The notes: generated from the letters alone by a model not told the origin. DNA of 64,000 bases from Candidatus Cybelea sp. (GCA_036489315.1 DASXFZ010000021.1:1-64000); one strand, 5' to 3'; numbered from the stretch's first letter, positions 1-8,499 are shown. Numbers and translations: made by a program.

Positions 1-1200
1 CAATTCGAGCGGCACCGCCACGATGCTGCCGGTATCACTGCCGATGATCAGCGTTTTGCCGACGACGATCGGCGAGCCGACGTTGAAGGTGGTGTGCATG
101 AACTTCGAACCAACGACGCGGCCGTTTTTCGCATTCAGCGCCCAGAGATAACCGCTGAGGTCGCCGAAATAGATGACGTCGTCGACGTCGACGACCCCGC
201 CCTTGACGACGCCGTGGGTTGGGGTCTCCCAGACCAGCATCCCGCTCGACGCGTCGAGCGCGTGCATCCAGGGCGTAATCGAGCTGCCGAGATAGAGGCG
301 GTTGTTGTTGAGCAGCGGGATCGCCGCTTCGTTGCGGATCGGGAGCGAGCCGCTCTCCAGCGCGACGTCCCAGAGCCGCGCACCGGTAACGGTGTCGAGC
401 GAGTAGACTCTCTCGACGCTCAGGTTGCCGATGACGGTAAACGCGTCGGGCGAGACCGGGGCGACGTAATCGCAGAAGATGCGCTCGCCGTTGCCGACCG
501 GCGGACAGTCGCCGATCCCTGAAGCACCGCGCAGGAATTGACTGCGCCAGACGACTGAGCCGCCGTTGGCGTGCATTCGCCACGCTGCGTTCGTGCCGAC
601 GCCGGTCGTCACGAAATCGCCGCCGCCCACGGGAAGAATCGCCGACATGGAGGCCATCGAACCGATCCAGTGCGCGTAGCGCTTCTCACCGGTCGACGGA
701 TTCAGCCCGTTGATCCAGCCCGCACCGTCGTGGTTGACTAAGATCCCATCGATGATGGCGGGAGTAGGCATCGCCGATCCGGTCAGCATGGTCTGCCAGC
801 GAACGCTGCCGCCGTAGCGGTCGAAACCAATGAGCGCGCTCGGTCCTTGACCGACCATCACCGGTTCCGACGGAGAAGAGGTGCGGCTCGTCGGATCGCC
901 TTCGCCGACGATCACGAGGTCATCGTAGATCAGCGGCGCGCTCATCAGCGGATTGGGAACGTGCGCTTTCCACAAGACCTTTCCACTGTTGACGTCGAGC
1001 GCGTAGAGCGAGCCGCTGTTGTTGCCGACGTAGAGCGTGTCGTCGGCTACCGTTGGGCTCGCCGAGATCTGGCCGCCGGTTTCAACCCGCCACGACGCGT
1101 GCAGCGTTCCGGGCAGCACGGCGTTATTCTCCGGTCCCATGCGGAACTGCGTCCAGACTGCCGCCAGCGTCAGGAAGATGCGAACGGCGAGCAAGCTCAT
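1..1200 (-). CDS. PQQ-type beta-propeller protein, 3' end beyond the window
   Basis: The frame from the ATG at 1200 stays open to position 1, giving 400 codons without a stop, so the gene is cut by the left edge. It opens with a short hydrophobic stretch (LLAVRIFLTLAAVW) that may be a signal peptide. Repeated blades of the PQQ-enzyme type follow, with patterns such as LYALDVNSGKVLWKA, YSLDTVTGARLWDVAL and MHALDASSGMLVWE. I see no CxxCH haem motif in the visible part. The gene starts 19 bases after the pqqB stop, so it is the last visible member of the PQQ locus and is a plausible user of the cofactor. The blades alone do not separate a true quinoprotein dehydrogenase from a structural propeller such as BamB. 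Confidence 0.85.
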   Translation of the reverse strand, partial: MSLLAVRIFLTLAAVWTQFRMGPENNAVLPGTLHASWRVETGGQISASPTVADDTLYVGNNSGSLYALDVNSGKVLWKAHVPNPLMSAPLIYDDLVIVGEGDPTSRTSSPSEPVMVGQGPSALIGFDRYGGSVRWQTMLTGSAMPTPAIIDGILVNHDGAGWINGLNPSTGEKRYAHWIGSMASMSAILPVGGGDFVTTGVGTNAAWRMHANGGSVVWRSQFLRGASGIGDCPPVGNGERIFCDYVAPVSPDAFTVIGNLSVERVYSLDTVTGARLWDVALESGSLPIRNEAAIPLLNNNRLYLGSSITPWMHALDASSGMLVWETPTHGVVKGGVVDVDDVIYFGDLSGYLWALNAKNGRVVGSKFMHTTFNVGSPIVVGKTLIIGSDTGSIVAVPLEL

Positions 1201-1219
1201 CGAAGCCCAACTTCCGGCA

Positions 1220-2125
1220 CTAGATGCGTAATTCCATTCCGTCGTACGCGACCTCGACATTGGCATCGTGCAGGCTGCGCGCGGCGGCCGAGTCGGGATT
1301 GAGAATTGGATTAGAATTATTGACGTGAGTGACGATAACTCGCGTAGGTGTGCCGCGCAGCTGCTCGAGCGTTCCTCCGGGCACGCCGATCGCGAGGTGT
1401 CCGAGTTCGCTCGCATGCTTGGGCATGAGCCGCTGTGAGACTAGCTCGTCGTCGCTGAAGAAGGTGCCGTCCAGGAAGGCGACGCCGGCGGAAGCGATCG
1501 CCTTCGCGAGCCTCCGATCGATGCTTGCGAAGACCGGAGCAAAGAGCAGGCGCTTCGTCCCTTCTAAATCGGAAATCTCGTACGCAACGACGGCGCCGGG
1601 CAAGCTGCGGCGACCATCGTAACCCGGCGTCGTGCCGGGCACGGGGATCGCGCGAATCTCGAGCTCGTTGCCTACGAGGTCGTCCGCACCAGCAGGTGCG
1701 AACGGCTGCTCGAGCGAGACGTCGAGCCAACGGTGCGGCGGCTGCGCAAAGCGGGCAAAGGCGGACTGCTTCGTTGCGATTTCGCGCACGGCGGCGCTCG
1801 AGCGAAGGATGAAGCGGTGCTCGCCGTCCTGACGGAGCGTCGCGAGGCCTCCGATGTGATCGACATTTGCGTCGGTAAAGAGCATTCCCGCGATCGGCGT
1901 GCCGCGCGCTTGCCGCGGCTGAAGCGCTTCGAACGACTCGATCTGCGCGCCGATGTCGGGGGAGCAGTTGAGCAAGAGCCAGCGATCTCCGTCGCCGCTT
2001 ACCGCGAGCCCGGATTGCGACCGGCGTGGTCGCCGTCCGGTCCGCGCCGCGGCGCAGTTCGCGCAGGCGCAGTTCCACTGCGGGACGCCCCCGCCCGCGG
2101 CCGAGCCGAGTACCCGGACGATCAC
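1220..2125 (-). CDS. pqqB: PqqB, PQQ biosynthesis metallo-hydrolase-fold protein
   Basis: This 301-residue protein has the PqqB opening VIVRVLGSAAGGGVPQWNC followed by CANC. It also has the metallo-beta-lactamase-fold segment LFTDANVDHIGGL and a late ligand-like segment VIVTHVNNSNPIL. PqqB acts in the late hydroxylation steps of PQQ formation. The start is a GTG that overlaps the pqqE stop as GTGA. The upstream in-frame extension lies antisense-like over pqqE and is Arg-rich, so I rejected it. Length matches the family (about 300). It is the fifth pqq gene in the order A-C-D-E-B. Confidence 0.93.
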   Translation of the reverse strand: MIVRVLGSAAGGGVPQWNCACANCAAARTGRRPRRSQSGLAVSGDGDRWLLLNCSPDIGAQIESFEALQPRQARGTPIAGMLFTDANVDHIGGLATLRQDGEHRFILRSSAAVREIATKQSAFARFAQPPHRWLDVSLEQPFAPAGADDLVGNELEIRAIPVPGTTPGYDGRRSLPGAVVAYEISDLEGTKRLLFAPVFASIDRRLAKAIASAGVAFLDGTFFSDDELVSQRLMPKHASELGHLAIGVPGGTLEQLRGTPTRVIVTHVNNSNPILNPDSAAARSLHDANVEVAYDGMELRI

Positions 2126-3189
2126 GGCCGGCGAGCGGCGAAATCCGCCTTTCCCGCATGCTCGCGCGCCGACGCGATCAGTGAATGCTGCGGGCTGAGC
2201 GAGCACGCCGGGTCGGTCACGGCGGCGTCGCCCGTCAAAAGAAAGGCTTGGCAGCGGCAGCCGCCCCAGTCGATCTCCTTGCGTTCGCAGGAGCGGCAGG
2301 GCTCGGGCATCCAGCCGGTTCCGCGAAACCGTTCGAACGAATCGGAACCAGACCAGATCGCCGCGAGCCCGCGCTCGCGAACGTTTTCGAAGTGCAGGCT
2401 CGTAATCGCGGCCGCGGCCGGACACGGAAGTACGTCGCCGCTCGGTGTCACGGTCATGAACTGGCGACCCCAACCGTTCATGCACGGCTTCGGAAAATCA
2501 CCGAAGTAATCGGGAAGGACGTAGACGATCTCCATCCGCCCGCGCAAGCGTTCGCGCGCCGCCGCAACGACCTGCTCTCCGTGGCGCACCTGTTCGGGCG
2601 TCGGCAGCAACGCGAGCCGGTTGCGGAAAGCCCAGCCATAGAACTGCACGTTTGCGAGCTCGAGCCGCGCAACGCCGGCTCGCTCGGCGTAGCCGATCAC
2701 GTCTTCGATCGTGTCGTGATTCAAACGGTGCAGCACGCAGTTCAAGGTCAGCGCCACCTCTCGCCCGAGCACGCGGTCTATCGCTTCGGCTTTCCGTTCG
2801 TGGACGACAGCGCCGGCGATCCGATCGGCGAGTTCGGTTTGCGGCGCTTGGATGCTGATCTGAACGTGATCGAGCCCGCAATCCACCAGACGGTCGAGCA
2901 GCGCGTCGTCGAGGAAGGTGCCCTGCGTGATGAGGTTGCTGTAGAGCTCGTGGCTTGCGGCTCCTTCGACCAGCGCGCAGAGATCGGTTCGCAGCGTCGG
3001 CTCTCCGCCGGAAAAATGCACCTGGACGATCCCCATTGCGGCAGCGTCGCGCAGCACGCAAAGCCACTCTTGCGTGGAAAGCTCGTCGCGATGTGCGCGC
3101 AGATCGAGCGGATTGTAACAGTAAGGGCACTGCAGGTTGCAGCGGTAGGTGAGCTCGCAAAGCAGCGAGAGCGGCCTGGGACTATTCAC
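2122..3189 (-). CDS. pqqE: PqqE, radical SAM enzyme of PQQ biosynthesis
   Basis: PqqE is the radical SAM/SPASM enzyme that cross-links Glu and Tyr in the PqqA peptide. The 355-residue product carries the CxxxCxxC cluster motif (Cys17, Cys21, Cys24 in CNLQCPYC), the SAM-contact motif HFSGGEPTLR, and a Cys-rich C-terminal SPASM region (CMNGWG, PCP, CRSCERKEIDWGGCRC). The start is GTG at 3189, overlapping the end of pqqD by 8 bases. The stop overlaps the pqqB GTG by the GTGA arrangement. Length is slightly below many proteobacterial PqqE proteins (about 370-380) but all cluster cysteines are present. Confidence 0.95.
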   Translation of the reverse strand: MNSPRPLSLLCELTYRCNLQCPYCYNPLDLRAHRDELSTQEWLCVLRDAAAMGIVQVHFSGGEPTLRTDLCALVEGAASHELYSNLITQGTFLDDALLDRLVDCGLDHVQISIQAPQTELADRIAGAVVHERKAEAIDRVLGREVALTLNCVLHRLNHDTIEDVIGYAERAGVARLELANVQFYGWAFRNRLALLPTPEQVRHGEQVVAAARERLRGRMEIVYVLPDYFGDFPKPCMNGWGRQFMTVTPSGDVLPCPAAAAITSLHFENVRERGLAAIWSGSDSFERFRGTGWMPEPCRSCERKEIDWGGCRCQAFLLTGDAAVTDPACSLSPQHSLIASAREHAGKADFAARRP

Positions 3190-3448
3190 GGATGAAGCCC
3201 CGCTCGACCAGACGCCCGAAGAGATCGCCGACGTCCTCGCGCGCCAGCGCGCTGTTTACTTCGAAGCGCTCGGTGATCGCGTCGACGATTTCGCGAAACG
3301 TGCGCTGGCCGTCGACCAGCTCGATCGCCGCGGCCGCGCTCTCATTAAGCTCGAGCGCCGTCTCAGGAACGAGCAGCATCGCCGATCCGTTCGCGTCGCG
3401 CCGCAGCCGAACGCCTTTGCCGAAGCGCGGCACCGCGTCGTCCTTCAC
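3182..3448 (-). CDS. pqqD: PqqD, peptide chaperone for PqqE
   Basis: PqqD binds the PqqA precursor and presents it to PqqE. The 88-residue protein begins VKDDAVPRFGKGVRLRRD and contains the family-typical stretches MLLVPETALELNESAAAAI, LVDGQRTFREIVDAI and LFGRLVERGFI. Length fits the family (about 90). The GTG start overlaps the pqqC stop as GTGA. The longer upstream open frame is Arg-rich and lies across pqqC, so it was rejected. Tight overlaps on both sides indicate translational coupling. Confidence 0.93.
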   Translation of the reverse strand: MKDDAVPRFGKGVRLRRDANGSAMLLVPETALELNESAAAAIELVDGQRTFREIVDAITERFEVNSALAREDVGDLFGRLVERGFIRE

Positions 3449-4107
3449 GCGAAGACGCCGGAGGCGAGCGCGGTGGCGTCGAGGATGCACCAGAGCACGT
3501 CGCACTTGAAGCGCAACGCGGCAACGCACCGCTGCTCGATCTCGGGCGTGCGCGCTTCTTGCAGCACCCAGGACAACGCCAGCTCGGAGTCGCGCTTCGC
3601 CAGCGGAATCCGCCGTTCGAAATAGGCGAGGCCGGCGCGATCGATCCAGGGGTATTTCTCTAAGATGGCCGCCACGCGGCGCTGCATGACCGGCGGTCCG
3701 AAGAGCTCGGTCAGCGATGAGGCGACCGCCTCGATCCACGGGCGCGTTCGCGCGAACTCGACGTAGGCATCGACGGCAAACCGCGTGCCGGCGGCAACCT
3801 CGCGTTCGGAGCGCAGGTCGGCCTCATCGATTCCGACCGCGCGGGCGAGCTCGATCCAGGCGGCGGTTCCGCCGTCGGCTCCATCCCCGGTTCCATCGTG
3901 ATCGTACAGCCGCGAGATCCAGGCGCGCCGATGGGCCGCCGAGGGCAGATTCATAAGGACCGCGGCATCCTTCACCGGGATCTGCGTCTGATAGTAGTAG
4001 CGATTTGCAACCCAAGCACGAACCTGCGCGCGGTCGAGAATACCCGAAACGAGCCGTTGGTGAAACGGGTGCTTGTCGTGATAGTGCTCATCGCCGACGG
4101 CGTGCAG
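3445..4107 (-). CDS. pqqC: PqqC, PQQ synthase (start codon unresolved)
   Basis: PqqC catalyses the final ring closure and oxidation in PQQ synthesis. The reading frame carries the conserved N-terminal block HYHDKHPFHQRLVSG, then VRAWVANRYYYQTQIPVKD, and further on AGTRFAVDAYVEFART and CDVLWCILDA. The family-conserved sequence continues upstream of the first GTG (3975) to at least 4131 (residues AAPGLVERL), so that GTG is not the start. No ATG, GTG or TTG occurs in this frame between 3975 and the in-frame stop at 4189-4191. I placed the start at a CTG (4107) as the least bad option, giving 220 residues. The real start may be another rare codon, or a base may be wrong near the pqqA stop. Confidence 0.85.
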   Translation of the reverse strand: MHAVGDEHYHDKHPFHQRLVSGILDRAQVRAWVANRYYYQTQIPVKDAAVLMNLPSAAHRRAWISRLYDHDGTGDGADGGTAAWIELARAVGIDEADLRSEREVAAGTRFAVDAYVEFARTRPWIEAVASSLTELFGPPVMQRRVAAILEKYPWIDRAGLAYFERRIPLAKRDSELALSWVLQEARTPEIEQRCVAALRFKCDVLWCILDATALASGVFA

Positions 4108-4147
4108 CCGTTCGACGAGGCCGGGGGCGGCTACGGCAGCCGCTAGG

Positions 4148-4255
4148 TTAGAGCTTGGGCTCCCGCGCGGGAGCGCTAAGGTAGGCCGTCACCTCGGCGC
4201 CGAGCGGGTGTTCCTGAAAATCTGGGCGCTGCCAACGGGCGCGTAGTTCCTTCAT
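4148..4255 (-). CDS. pqqA: PqqA, ribosomal precursor peptide of PQQ
   Basis: This 35-residue peptide (MKELRARWQRPDFQEHPLG followed by AEVTAYLSAP) contains the PqqA core W-x2-P-x-F-x-E, then LG-x-EVTAY. Glu21 and Tyr25 sit in the E-x3-Y spacing that PqqE cross-links. The ATG at 4255 is preceded by a clear GAGGAG ribosome-binding site. The start overlaps the stop of the desaturase gene as ATGA. The tail after the Tyr (about 10 residues) is longer than in many PqqA peptides. The longer open frame upstream lies inside the desaturase gene in another frame and was rejected. Confidence 0.88.
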   Translation of the reverse strand: MKELRARWQRPDFQEHPLGAEVTAYLSAPAREPKL

Positions 4256-5145
4256 GCGGGTACTCCTCGGGATGACTTCTGCTCTAGGCGTACCGTCGTA
4301 TACGCCAGCTTCGCGCGCATGACCTCGCTCGGAATACGAACTCGATCGGCCAGGCGCAGGAGTTCCAGGGCCCGGACGTGCCACCAGGTCATATCCAGCT
4401 CAAACCAGCGCAGGCCGTGGCGCGCCGAAAACGGGAAGGCGTGATGGTTGTTGTGCCACCCCTCGCCCCACGATAAGACGGCGACCCACCAGCAGTTCGT
4501 CGAGCAATCCGTGGTCCGGTAGGTGCGATAGCCGAGCATGTGCGCGGCGCTGTTGACCAGCCACGTCGAGTGGTAGGCGATCACCAGCCGAACGAAGACG
4601 CCCCAGACGACCCAGCTCCACCCGCCGAACCAGAAAAGCAGACCGGCCAGGACCAGCTGCAGCGGATTGCCCAGCCACTGCAGTGTGCGGTAGAACGGAT
4701 CGGCGTACAGATCGGGAGCGTAGCGCGCGATCTCCTCTTCCGACGGCATCGCGACGTTCTGACGGTAGAGCCAGTCGACGTGCGCCCAGCGAAAACCTAA
4801 GTGGATGTTGTGCGGATCCTCGTCCTCATCGGCGTGCGCGTGATGCTTGCGATGGATCGCGACCCAGCGAATCGGATCGCCCTGCAGCGCCAGGGTTCCC
4901 AAGAGCGCGAAGAGATATTCGACGGGCTTGCGCAAGCGCAGACTGCGATGCGTCAGCACGCGATGATAACAGAGCGTCACTCCCAGAACTCCGGTAGCCC
5001 ACGCGAGAATCGCGCCGGCAAATATCGCGGACGGATGAAAAAACGCCGGCACGAATGCTGCCAGCGCACCAATATGAATAAGTCCCAGCGCGGCGCCGGT
5101 ACTGTACCTTGCCGTTCGATTCATCGCTGCATCCGTTCGCATCAC
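4252..5145 (-). CDS. membrane fatty-acyl desaturase (delta-9 type)
   Basis: This 297-residue integral membrane di-iron desaturase inserts a cis double bond into acyl chains. All three histidine boxes are visible: HRVLTH (61-66), HRKHH (98-102) and HNNHH (231-235). Hydrophobic segments surround the first box and the region around 165-200. The GTG at 5145 is immediately followed by ATG at 5142. A GAGGAG box at 5160-5155 fits the GTG best (9 bases). The stop TGA is shared with the pqqA ATG, so the gene heads the PQQ transcription unit. What desaturation has to do with PQQ is unknown; co-transcription is the observation. Confidence 0.93.
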   Translation of the reverse strand: MMRTDAAMNRTARYSTGAALGLIHIGALAAFVPAFFHPSAIFAGAILAWATGVLGVTLCYHRVLTHRSLRLRKPVEYLFALLGTLALQGDPIRWVAIHRKHHAHADEDEDPHNIHLGFRWAHVDWLYRQNVAMPSEEEIARYAPDLYADPFYRTLQWLGNPLQLVLAGLLFWFGGWSWVVWGVFVRLVIAYHSTWLVNSAAHMLGYRTYRTTDCSTNCWWVAVLSWGEGWHNNHHAFPFSARHGLRWFELDMTWWHVRALELLRLADRVRIPSEVMRAKLAYTTVRLEQKSSRGVPA

Positions 5146-5180
5146 GCGCGAGGGCTCCTCGCGAGGGCTTGTATTGAAAA

Positions 5181-5200
5181 GAGCCCGCCTTCGCGGGCTC
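5181..5200 (-). terminator. Rho-independent terminator of the zinc-ribbon gene
   Basis: A perfect 8-bp stem (GAGCCCGC/GCGGGCTC) with a 4-base loop is followed, on the minus strand, by TTTTC. It sits just after the stop of the gene at 5230 and before the desaturase start, so it separates the two units. Confidence 0.75.
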
Positions 5201-5229
5201 TCCCCAGAGTGTGTCGGTTCCGTTATTGA

Positions 5230-5538
5230 TTAACGGTACGACGAGCTACGGCTGGCAAAGCAGTCCCGGCAGTACACCGGTTTGTCGCCTCGCGGCTGGA
5301 ACGGTACCTCGGCCACGCCGCCGCACTGGCTGCACGTTGCCTTGAACAATTCCCGCTGGCTGCTGCGGCCGCCACCGCCGCCGTTCGAAGTGCGTCCGGC
5401 CTTGCGTGCTGCGCGGCAATCCGTGCAGCGGCTCGGCTTATTCGTAAAGCCCTTCATTGCGAAAAACTCTTGTTCTCCGGCGGTAAACGGGAACTGCTGT
5501 CCGCAGTCCACGCACGTGAGCATTTCGTCTGTATACAT
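5230..5538 (-). CDS. small double zinc-ribbon protein
   Basis: The 102-residue protein has two zinc-ribbon halves: CVDCG with a partner CTDC about 28 residues later, then CSQCGG with the partner CRDCF near the C-terminus. A Gly-rich linker separates them. Proteins of this layout are widespread and uncharacterised; zinc binding and RNA or protein contacts are plausible. The ATG at 5538 has an AGGAG box about 11 bases upstream, and a terminator follows the stop. Confidence 0.85.
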   Translation of the reverse strand: MYTDEMLTCVDCGQQFPFTAGEQEFFAMKGFTNKPSRCTDCRAARKAGRTSNGGGGGRSSQRELFKATCSQCGGVAEVPFQPRGDKPVYCRDCFASRSSSYR

Positions 5539-5759
5539 TTAGCGAGCGAATCTCCTAGTAGAGGTGAGGTTGTTCTCCGGATCCGACTCGCTTGGGCGCC
5601 TTAGGAACCTCGCGGACTTCGAAACCTGGGTAACCAGACTACTATACACCATTCGCGGGCCAGCGTCACGGCATCGGCCCTCCGGGGCCAGGAGCTTGGG
5701 CTGGGCCGTTCGAACGTACGTTCCGAAATCCGGCGCCCCGAGTTCGGCTCGGAGGTCCC
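5539..5759. other. intergenic region, no gene seen
   Basis: Divergent space between the zinc-ribbon gene and the rpsR leader. The six-frame products here are short and unconvincing. A possible plus-strand -10 box (TACTATACA, about 5640-5650) would give a long rpsR leader, but no good -35 box accompanies it. Confidence 0.4.
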
Positions 5760-5838
5760 GGTGGTGGAGCGAGGTTGTCGCCCCACCTGGCTAGGGTTTC
5801 AACGCCCCTTCCGGGGTCGAGCGAAACCGGCAACCACC
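5760..5838 (+). promoter_or_regulatory. structured rpsR leader, possible ribosomal-protein autoregulation
   Basis: The 5' region of rpsR can fold into nested stems: GGTGGT (5760-5765) with ACCACC (5833-5838), GGTTTC (5795-5800) with GAAACC (5823-5828), and an inner CCCC-TTCC-GGGG hairpin (5805-5816). The start codon is 17 bases downstream. Leaders bound by S6:S18 are known for rpsF-rpsR operons in other bacteria. Here rpsF and ssb are absent just upstream, and assignment to that RNA class is only a guess. Confidence 0.4.
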
Positions 5839-5854
5839 TAGTCGAAAGGACACA

Positions 5855-6109
5855 ATGCCACCGAAAAGGACGTCAGTCAAACGCGCCGCCAAGGACCGGC
5901 GGCCCAAGCGTAAGCCGTGCAGTTTCTGCACCGAGCGGGCCATCGCGGTAAGCTACCGCGATACCGGCCGGCTCAGAAAGTACGTCTCCGAGCGCGGGAA
6001 GATCGTACCGCGCCGGATCTCGGGCAACTGCGCCAAGCACCAGCGGATGCTGACCGTCGCCGTGAAGCGCGCCCGCCTCATCGCCTTCCTTCCCTTCGGC
6101 TCCGAGTAG
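5855..6109 (+). CDS. rpsR: 30S ribosomal protein S18
   Basis: This 84-residue basic protein matches S18 across its length, with the family stretches [33 protein letters not shown] and [20 protein letters not shown]. It binds the central domain of 16S rRNA with S6. The CSFC, C and H residues suggest a zinc-binding form. The start ATG has a GAAAGGA box. rplI follows after 4 bases. The usual upstream partners rpsF and ssb are not in this window. Confidence 0.96.
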   Translation: MPPKRTSVKRAAKDRRPKRKPCSFCTERAIAVSYRDTGRLRKYVSERGKIVPRRISGNCAKHQRMLTVAVKRARLIAFLPFGSE

Positions 6110-6113
6110 CCGG

Positions 6114-6560
6114 GTGAAGCTCGTATTGTTCGCCGACGTCAAAGCGCTCGGTAAAAAGGGAGACCTCGTCGACGTCGCCGACGGCTACGCGCGCAACTTC
6201 CTGCTCCCCCGAAAGCTCGCCGGTGAGGCCGACAAAGGCGCCCTGGCGCAGCTCGACGCCCAGCAGAAGGCGCGCGAACGTAAGGCGGCTCTCGAGCTAG
6301 CGGAGGCGCAGGCGCTGGCCGTCAGGATCGAGTCGGCCAAACTCGCGGTCCGGGCAAAGGCCGGCGGCAACGGCAAGCTCTTCGGAGCGGTGACCAACGC
6401 CGACGTCGCGTCGGCGATTGCCGGCGCCCTCTCCATCGAGATCGACAAGCACAAGATCGAAATGACGAGTCAGATCAAGGCGCTCGGATCCTATCCCGTC
6501 GAGATAAAGCTGCATAAGGGCGTCGTCGCCAAGACCATGGTGGACGTCGTCGCCGCTTAG
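6114..6560 (+). CDS. rplI: 50S ribosomal protein L9
   Basis: The 148-residue protein has the L9 N-terminal domain (MKLVLFADVKALGKKGDLV, GYARNFLLPRKLA), a long connecting helix (about 45-80) and the C-terminal domain. Length is normal. The start codon is GTG at 6114, 4 bases after the rpsR stop. The gene precedes lonC, an arrangement compatible with one rpsR-rplI-lonC-dnaB transcription unit. Confidence 0.96.
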   Translation: MKLVLFADVKALGKKGDLVDVADGYARNFLLPRKLAGEADKGALAQLDAQQKARERKAALELAEAQALAVRIESAKLAVRAKAGGNGKLFGAVTNADVASAIAGALSIEIDKHKIEMTSQIKALGSYPVEIKLHKGVVAKTMVDVVAA

Positions 6561-6576
6561 CAGGCGCCCCTAGTCC

Positions 6577-8499
6577 GTGCAGCAGGTCTACACGGCCCGC
6601 TTTCGGCGGAAGTTCGGTGCGCAAGGCGAGCTCAGCCGCTACGTCGGCGCGCTCTACGACATGCTGGTCGCCGTGCTCGGCCAGGACAAACTCGTCCTGC
6701 GCGCCGGGAAGGTCAACGCGTTGAAGCTGATGCGCTCGCAGAACCTGCCCGACCGCCTCTGTGGTCTGCAGCGCCTCGTCTTCGAGGATCCGACCCTGGA
6801 GCGCGCCACGACGCGCGCACAGCAGCGCAAGGTCATCTCCGAGATCGAAGAGGCGATGGCCGACGTCATCGCCCAGCGCCACGCCGAAGATTCAATCGAG
6901 CGGCGGGTCAACGAAAAGATGGCCGAGCGCCATCAGGAGTACGTCAAGGATCTCAAGCTCGAAGCGTTGCGGGAGACCGGCGGCCCCGAGACACCGGCGT
7001 CGCAAGCTAAGCTCGAAGAGCTGCAGGCGCTCTCGGAACGCGGGCTCGCCGCCTCCGCCCTGCAGCAGCTGCGGCCGCAGGCGCTGCGCGACGTCGTCGG
7101 ACAGGACGCCGCAATCCGCGCGCTACTCGCAAAGATCAGCTCGCCCTACCCCCAGCACGCGATCCTCTACGGTCCGCCGGGCGTCGGCAAGACGACGGTC
7201 GCGCGCCTCGTGCTCGAGGTCGCGAAGCTCCGCCCGTACACTCCCTTTGCCAAGGACGCACCCTTCGTCGAAGCCAGTGGAACGACGCTGCGCTGGGATC
7301 CGCGCGAGACGATCAATCCGCTGCTCGGCAGCGTGCACGATCCGATCTATCAAGGCAGCCGGCGCGAGTTCGCCGAGGCGGGCGTTCCGGAGCCGAAGCT
7401 TGGACTCGTCACCCGCGCGCACGGCGGCGTGCTCTTCATCGATGAGATCGGCGAGATGGACCCGCAGCTGCAGATGCGCTTGCTCAAAGTGCTCGAGGAT
7501 AAGCGCGTCGTGTTCGAATCGTCGTACTACGACGAGAGCGCGCCGAACGTCCCCGAATACGTCAAGCGCCTGTTCCGAGAGGGCGCACCGGCCGATTTTA
7601 TCCTGATCGGCGCGACCACGCGCGAACCCGACGAGATCGACCCGGCAATTCGCTCGCGCTGCGCGGAGATTTACTTCTCGCCGCTGACCCAGCATCAGAT
7701 CGGCTCGATCGTTGCGGGCGCGATCCGCCGCCTGGGCGCAAAGGCGGCGCGCGGCGTCGCCCAATTGATCTCGTCGTTTACGATCGAAGGCCGCAAGGCC
7801 GTGCAGATCGTCGCCGATGCCTACGGTCAAGCGCTCTTCCGCCTTTACCCAAGCAAACAGCGCGTCGAGACGCCGAGGAACCCTTCGATAACCGAAGAGG
7901 ACGTACGCGCGGTCGCGCGCGCGAGCCGGCTCGTGCGGCAAACGCTCGTCAAAGGGCGCGCGACCCGCGAGATCGGCAAGGCCTTCGGTTTGGGCGTGCT
8001 GCACCATCTCGGAAGCATCATCGAGATCGAAGCGGTCGCCTTCGCCGCGTCGCAGCCGGGCAAAGGAACGATTCGCTTCAACGACACCGCGGGCTCGATG
8101 GCCAAAGACTCGGTCTTCAACGCAACCAGCGTCCTACGCGCGGTTACGGGTTTCGATGTTGCTGACTTCGATCTGCACATCAACGTCGTCGGCGGCGGAA
8201 ATATCGACGGCCCCTCGGCTGGGCTCGCGTTCTTTCTGGCGCTCTACTCGGCGGTGACCAAAACGCCCATTCCGCAAGACGTCGCGATGACCGGTGAGCT
8301 GACTATACAGGGCAAGATCCGCGGCGTCGGGGGAATTCCTGAAAAAATTTATGCCGCGCGACAAGCCGGCATGCGCCGCGTGCTCGTTCCTAGAGAGAAT
8401 TTGCGCGAGACAGACGCGGCACTCGGCGGCTTGGAGATCGTTCCGGCAACCAGCGTCGCGCAAGTGCTGCGCGACTTGCCCAAGAAACGCCGGCGCTGA
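6577..8499 (+). CDS. lonC: Lon-family ATP-dependent protease, LonC-like
   Basis: A 640-residue cytosolic AAA+ protease. A coiled, charged N-terminal region (1-165) precedes the ATPase domain with Walker A GPPGVGKTT (199-207) and Walker B VLFIDEIGEM. The Lon protease domain has catalytic Ser547 (in DGPSAG) and Lys590 (in PEKIYA), 43 residues apart as in Lon. The short N-terminal domain and the length of about 640 fit the LonC/spore-type Lon family better than LonA (about 800). The GTG start lies 17 bases after rplI. LonB is the alternative label. Confidence 0.88.
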   Translation: MQQVYTARFRRKFGAQGELSRYVGALYDMLVAVLGQDKLVLRAGKVNALKLMRSQNLPDRLCGLQRLVFEDPTLERATTRAQQRKVISEIEEAMADVIAQRHAEDSIERRVNEKMAERHQEYVKDLKLEALRETGGPETPASQAKLEELQALSERGLAASALQQLRPQALRDVVGQDAAIRALLAKISSPYPQHAILYGPPGVGKTTVARLVLEVAKLRPYTPFAKDAPFVEASGTTLRWDPRETINPLLGSVHDPIYQGSRREFAEAGVPEPKLGLVTRAHGGVLFIDEIGEMDPQLQMRLLKVLEDKRVVFESSYYDESAPNVPEYVKRLFREGAPADFILIGATTREPDEIDPAIRSRCAEIYFSPLTQHQIGSIVAGAIRRLGAKAARGVAQLISSFTIEGRKAVQIVADAYGQALFRLYPSKQRVETPRNPSITEEDVRAVARASRLVRQTLVKGRATREIGKAFGLGVLHHLGSIIEIEAVAFAASQPGKGTIRFNDTAGSMAKDSVFNATSVLRAVTGFDVADFDLHINVVGGGNIDGPSAGLAFFLALYSAVTKTPIPQDVAMTGELTIQGKIRGVGGIPEKIYAARQAGMRRVLVPRENLRETDAALGGLEIVPATSVAQVLRDLPKKRRR

